A DNA stretch of 15,664 nt from JBQLZO01 sp052168315. GTDB lineage: Bacteria; Planctomycetota; Phycisphaerae; Phycisphaerales; UBA1924. Of this stretch, positions 12,697 through 15,664 are shown piece by piece. The stretch spans positions 1-15,664 of the forward strand of contig JBQLZO010000057.1 in the NCBI GenBank assembly GCA_052168315.1. Direction: 5' to 3'. Each line of letters starts with the position of its first letter. Positions within the stretch are counted from its first letter, which is position 1. The notes beneath the pieces are model-generated. The model saw nothing but the letters and a program-made list of their open reading frames with translations, was not told where the DNA came from and did not search any database. The position numbers and the translations under genes were made by a program.

Positions 12697-14871
12697 ATGG
12701 TCGGCCTCATCCCCAATTCCAACCCCAACAACGCGGACCCCAGCGCCTCCACCGCCTCCACCGCCGCGCCGCCCCCCCGACCCATCCGCATCCTCCCACC
12801 CCTGCTCGTCAACCAGATCGCCGCCGGCGAGGTCGTCGAACGACCCGCCTCCGTCATCAAGGAACTGCTCGACAACGCCATCGACGCCCGCGCCACACGC
12901 ATCAGCATCGAACTCGAGCACGGCGGCATCGAACGCATCCGCATCACCGACGATGGCCAGGGCATGGACCGAGACCAGCTCCCCCTGGCCGTCCACCCCC
13001 ACGCCACCTCCAAGATCGCCGCCGCCGAGGACCTCAACGCCATCCGCACCATGGGCTTCCGCGGCGAGGCCCTCGCCTCGATCGGCTCCATCGCACGCCT
13101 CGAGATCACCTCACGCCCAAGAACGCCATTTACTCCCGCCCCCACCCCCACCACCGGCCTCGCTAGCACCGGCACCCGTGGGGAAGCTGGGGGGGGGCAC
13201 GCCATCCTCGTCGAGGGCGGCACCATCCACCCCATCCGCCCCGCGCCCTCGCCCCTCGGCACCACCATCGAGGTCCGGACCCTCTTTTATAACACACCCG
13301 CCCGGCGCAAGTTCCTCAAATCACCCTCAACAGAACAACAGCACTGCCTCGACATCATAAGATCGCTCGCCCTCGCCCACCCAGCCATCGGCTTCCGCAT
13401 CACCTGCGACCAGCGCACAACGCTCGATCTCCCGCCCAACCAGTCCCCGCGCCAGCGCGCCATCGCCATCCTCGGCCCGGAGCACGAGCCCGAACTCATC
13501 GAGGCCCACGCCGACCACTTCGACGATGCACGCGGCGTCGCCCTCTGGGGGCTCCTCGGCACGCCCGTGCTCGCCCGACAGGGCAACCGGCACCAGCGCA
13601 TCTTCGTCAACGGCCGCCCCGTCCGCGACAAGACCATCATCCACGCGCTCAAAGAAGCCTATCGCTCGCTCATCGAGCCCTCGCGCCATCCCCTGGCCGT
13701 GCTCATGCTCGAGATGGACCCCGGCGCGGTCGATGTCAATGTCCACCCCACCAAGGTCGAGGTCCGCTTCCGCGATGCCTCGCTCATCCACAAGGTCGTC
13801 TACCGCGCCGCCAAACAGGCCCTGGCCTCACGCGATCTCACCCCCACCAACGCCGGCTTCCACGCCGACCGCGGCTTCCGCTTCCAGCACGACAACACCA
13901 ACGACAATCAAACCAACCCCGACAACGCCGCACGCCTCCCCTTCGCGCTCCGCGAGCCGGCGCCCGGCAACGCCGCCTCCACCACCGAACGATTCGCCGC
14001 CTTCCTCCGACCACGCACCGCCTTCCCCGCGCCCCCAACTTCTTCCTCGATCGACTTCGCCGCCACGCGCGAGGCCCTGCAACGCGACCAACACGCCGAT
14101 CACCCCGCACCCGGTGGGTCGGCATTCCATGCCGACCAATCGACCCCCAACGCCCCCGACCCCACCACCGACCCCACCACCAGCGCAGCCACTCCCGCCC
14201 CCCCGCGCATCCTCCAGGTCCACGATGCCTTCCTCGTCACCCAGGATGACGATGCCGTCGTCATCGTCGACCAGCACGCCCTGCACGAACGCGTGCTCTA
14301 CGAGGCCATCCACCGCCGGCTCGCCGAGGGCCCGCTCGAATCGCAGCGCCTGCTCACCCCCGTCATGGTCGGCGCTGCGCCCGACGCCGCCGAGGCCATC
14401 CTCGCCCGCGCGCCCATCCTCCAGCGCTTCGGCATCGACCTCCAGCAGGCCGGCCCCACCACCCTCGCCATCCACGCCTTCCCCACACTCCTCTTCGATC
14501 GCCGCGTCGACCCGGCCACCTTCATCGCCGAACTCGCCGAACGACTCGACAACGACGACCTGCCGACCACCACCGCCACCACCAACAACAACGCCGACAA
14601 CACAATCTCCGACTCCGACTCCGACTCCGACTCCGACTCCGACTCCGACTCCGACTCCGACTCCGGCGAAGACCTCCTCCAGGATGTCGTGGCCATGATG
14701 GCCTGCAAGGCCGCCGTCAAGGCCGGCGACAAGCTCTCAGAACCCGAACTCGTCGAGCTCCTCCGCCTCCGACACGCCTTCGAACGATCCAGCAACTGCC
14801 CCCACGGCCGCCCCACCGCCATCCGCCTCACACTCAAAGAAATCGAACGACAATTCGGCCGACTCGGCTGA
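12697..14871 (+). CDS. mutL: DNA mismatch repair protein MutL with endonuclease motifs
   Basis: This is a 724-residue protein. The N-terminal GHKL ATPase shows 'NQIAAGEVVERPASVIKELL' with E56 and N60, 'DDGQGM', 'HATSKI', 'GFRGEALASIGS' and 'GTTIEVRTLFYNTPARRKFL'. The transducer domain contains 'QRIFVNGRPVRDKTI' and 'VDVNVHPTKVEVRF'. The C-terminal dimerisation domain carries the complete endonuclease set: DQHA-x2-E-x4-E from D525, 'ACK' at 669-671 (ACR position), 'CPHGRP' from C701 and 'FGR' at 720-722. It therefore probably nicks DNA, unlike E. coli MutL. About 33 extra residues precede the ATPase. The ATPase holds a roughly 26-residue insertion coded around a run of nine G; the linker holds a perfect hairpin; and the C-terminal domain holds S(DS)9. 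The frame stays open through all of them. MutS is not in the window. Confidence 0.95.
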   Translation: MVGLIPNSNPNNADPSASTASTAAPPPRPIRILPPLLVNQIAAGEVVERPASVIKELLDNAIDARATRISIELEHGGIERIRITDDGQGMDRDQLPLAVHPHATSKIAAAEDLNAIRTMGFRGEALASIGSIARLEITSRPRTPFTPAPTPTTGLASTGTRGEAGGGHAILVEGGTIHPIRPAPSPLGTTIEVRTLFYNTPARRKFLKSPSTEQQHCLDIIRSLALAHPAIGFRITCDQRTTLDLPPNQSPRQRAIAILGPEHEPELIEAHADHFDDARGVALWGLLGTPVLARQGNRHQRIFVNGRPVRDKTIIHALKEAYRSLIEPSRHPLAVLMLEMDPGAVDVNVHPTKVEVRFRDASLIHKVVYRAAKQALASRDLTPTNAGFHADRGFRFQHDNTNDNQTNPDNAARLPFALREPAPGNAASTTERFAAFLRPRTAFPAPPTSSSIDFAATREALQRDQHADHPAPGGSAFHADQSTPNAPDPTTDPTTSAATPAPPRILQVHDAFLVTQDDDAVVIVDQHALHERVLYEAIHRRLAEGPLESQRLLTPVMVGAAPDAAEAILARAPILQRFGIDLQQAGPTTLAIHAFPTLLFDRRVDPATFIAELAERLDNDDLPTTTATTNNNADNTISDSDSDSDSDSDSDSDSDSGEDLLQDVVAMMACKAAVKAGDKLSEPELVELLRLRHAFERSSNCPHGRPTAIRLTLKEIERQFGRLG
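13189..13197 (+). repeat. Run of nine G inside mutL
   Basis: A nine-base G homopolymer lies in the mutL ATPase domain, within an inserted Gly-rich loop ('TRGEAGGGHAI'). A one-base slip would shift the frame and truncate MutL. Confidence 0.9.
14117..14137. repeat. REP-like perfect hairpin within mutL linker
   Basis: GGTCGGCAT-TCC-ATGCCGACC is a perfect 9-bp stem with a TCC loop, preceded by GGTGG-type sequence from 14113. It is translated in frame (GGSAFHADQ) in the disordered linker of MutL. It has the same head and loop as the hairpin at 14905-14927. Confidence 0.75.
14611..14664 (+). repeat. Nine tandem copies of GACTCC in mutL
   Basis: Nine exact copies of the hexanucleotide code for an Asp-Ser run (residues about 638-656), between the last C-terminal-domain strands and the ACK metal motif. 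Gain or loss of units keeps the frame. Confidence 0.95.
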
Positions 14872-14904
14872 CCACGCCCCCGCTCCCGCGCTCCCCTCCC
14901 TGGT

Positions 14905-14927
14905 GGCACCGGTCTCCGACCGGTGTC
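14905..14927. repeat. REP-like hairpin between convergent mutL and oxyR, possible terminator
   Basis: CACCGGTC (14907-14914), loop TCC, GACCGGTG (14918-14925) pair perfectly; the stem extends to 10 bp with one G-T pair. It is preceded by GGTGG and followed on the plus strand by a T- and C-rich stretch (14926-14950). Its place between two convergent genes suits a bidirectional terminator. The sequence layout suggests a member of a dispersed repeat family. Confidence 0.7.
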
Positions 14928-14965
14928 TTCTGCTTGTTCTTCTTCTCCTTCGACCTCACCGCTCC

Positions 14966-15664
14966 TCACCCCCGCCGCGCCCGCTTCTTCCCATACCCAT
15001 CCTCCACCACCCGCACCTCCGGCGGCGCGCACCGACGCACCAGCTCCGCCAGCGCCAGCGCCTCTTCCCTCCTCGGCGAGGTCTTCCGGAAGCACACCGC
15101 GATCCGGCGCGATGGCGCCCGATCATCGAACCACCGCACCCGCACCAGCTCATTCAGCCCCGCCGGCAGCCCGCACGCCAGCGCTGGGAGCAACGAGTAC
15201 CCGCCATCCTCCGCGCCCCCACCACCAGCGCCCGCCCCTGCCCCATCCGCACCACCACCCGCGCCCCCGCCCGCCGCCACCAGGTACTTCAGCGTCTCCA
15301 GGCTCGCCGTGACCTTCCTCGGCGTCGCTCCGCCCCGCTTCCCGCACAACGACAGCGCCTGATCGCGCAAACAGTGGCCATCCTCCAGCAGCACCATGTC
15401 GCACGCGCGCAGCCGCGCCGGCGACAGCCGCTCGTGCTCCAGGATCGCGCTGCCCACCGGCGCCAGCAGGCAGAACGGCTCATCGAACACCGGCACCGAC
15501 TCGATCGCATCCTGCCGGATCGGCAAAGACAGCAGCGCCGCATCCAGCAGCCCCTCGCGCAGCATCTCCACCAGCCGTGCCGTCGGGCGCTCCACGATCT
15601 CCGGCATCACACCCCCCGCGCAGCCCCCGATCCCAACCACCCCGCCGGCATCATCATCCAACTC
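14966..15664 (-). CDS. oxyR: OxyR-type LysR-family peroxide sensor, N-terminus beyond the window
   Basis: About 232 codons of the effector domain are visible; the gene runs off the right edge, so the helix-turn-helix is not seen. The key stretch is 'LLEDGHCLRDQALSLCGKR': two cysteines nine residues apart (codons at 15373-15371 and 15346-15344), the spacing of E. coli OxyR C199 and C208, which form the peroxide-induced disulfide. 'ASLETLKYLVAAGGG' and 'SLLPALACGLP' also match OxyR. It should therefore activate catalase/peroxidase-type genes on oxidation. Two low-complexity Gly/Ala insertions interrupt the fold, one near 15603-15655 before 'EIVERPTARL' and one near 15198-15282. The C-terminal end is basic. 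It converges on mutL. Confidence 0.88.
   Translation of the reverse strand, partial: ELDDDAGGVVGIGGCAGGVMPEIVERPTARLVEMLREGLLDAALLSLPIRQDAIESVPVFDEPFCLLAPVGSAILEHERLSPARLRACDMVLLEDGHCLRDQALSLCGKRGGATPRKVTASLETLKYLVAAGGGAGGGADGAGAGAGGGGAEDGGYSLLPALACGLPAGLNELVRVRWFDDRAPSRRIAVCFRKTSPRREEALALAELVRRCAPPEVRVVEDGYGKKRARRG

Noticed and set aside
14611..14664. The GACTCC tandem array as a CRISPR-like or iteron array
   Set aside because: There are no spacers, the unit is six bases and it is in frame within mutL.

Overview
The window is very GC-rich (by eye about two thirds G+C or more). It is densely packed with genes, has no RNA gene or insertion sequence that I can see, and reads like chromosomal DNA of a planctomycete, most likely of the Phycisphaerae type. 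That placement is an inference. It rests on the mix of a Tat-exported NAD-dependent epimerase, an ATP/ADP-translocase-like carrier, a PA0069-type radical SAM protein and short palindromic intergenic repeats, together with a codon style in which NAT rather than NAC is chosen before GTN codons.

Layout from left to right. (1) 1-3606, plus strand: the end of an RND-efflux periplasmic adaptor, overlapping by 8 bp a complete RND inner-membrane permease. (2) 3652-5739, minus strand: a two-gene sulfur operon, first a CstB-like metallo-beta-lactamase/rhodanese fusion (probable persulfide dioxygenase plus sulfurtransferase), then a rhodanese with a two-helix membrane tail (YgaP-like). Both genes have strong Shine-Dalgarno sequences. 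(3) 5740-6041: a divergent control region with a perfect 7-1-7 palindrome of Fur-box layout. (4) 6042-9590, plus strand: a TrmB-type regulator, translationally coupled to a Tlc/ATP-ADP-translocase-like membrane carrier, followed after 19 bp by a Tat-signal SDR epimerase. A 13-bp perfect hairpin lies behind this operon. (5) 9788-10984, plus strand: a PA0069-like radical SAM protein. (6) 10994-12545, minus strand: hicB, hicA and an orphan DNA amino-methyltransferase. (7) 12697-14871, plus strand: mutL. (8) 14966 to the window end, minus strand: the C-terminal part of an OxyR-type peroxide sensor.

The genes touch three themes: envelope efflux, sulfide/persulfide and peroxide handling, and genome maintenance or modification. 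There is no single obvious new multi-gene defence system.

The most unusual signals lie across gene boundaries. The tetranucleotide ACGT is almost absent: I found one copy. mutL carries three features prone to slippage or rearrangement inside one open frame: a run of nine G, a REP-like hairpin, and nine copies of GACTCC. Several genes have a -10-like hexamer ending five to seven bases before their ATG and no Shine-Dalgarno sequence, suggesting leaderless mRNAs. Several conserved proteins carry low-complexity insertions in loops.
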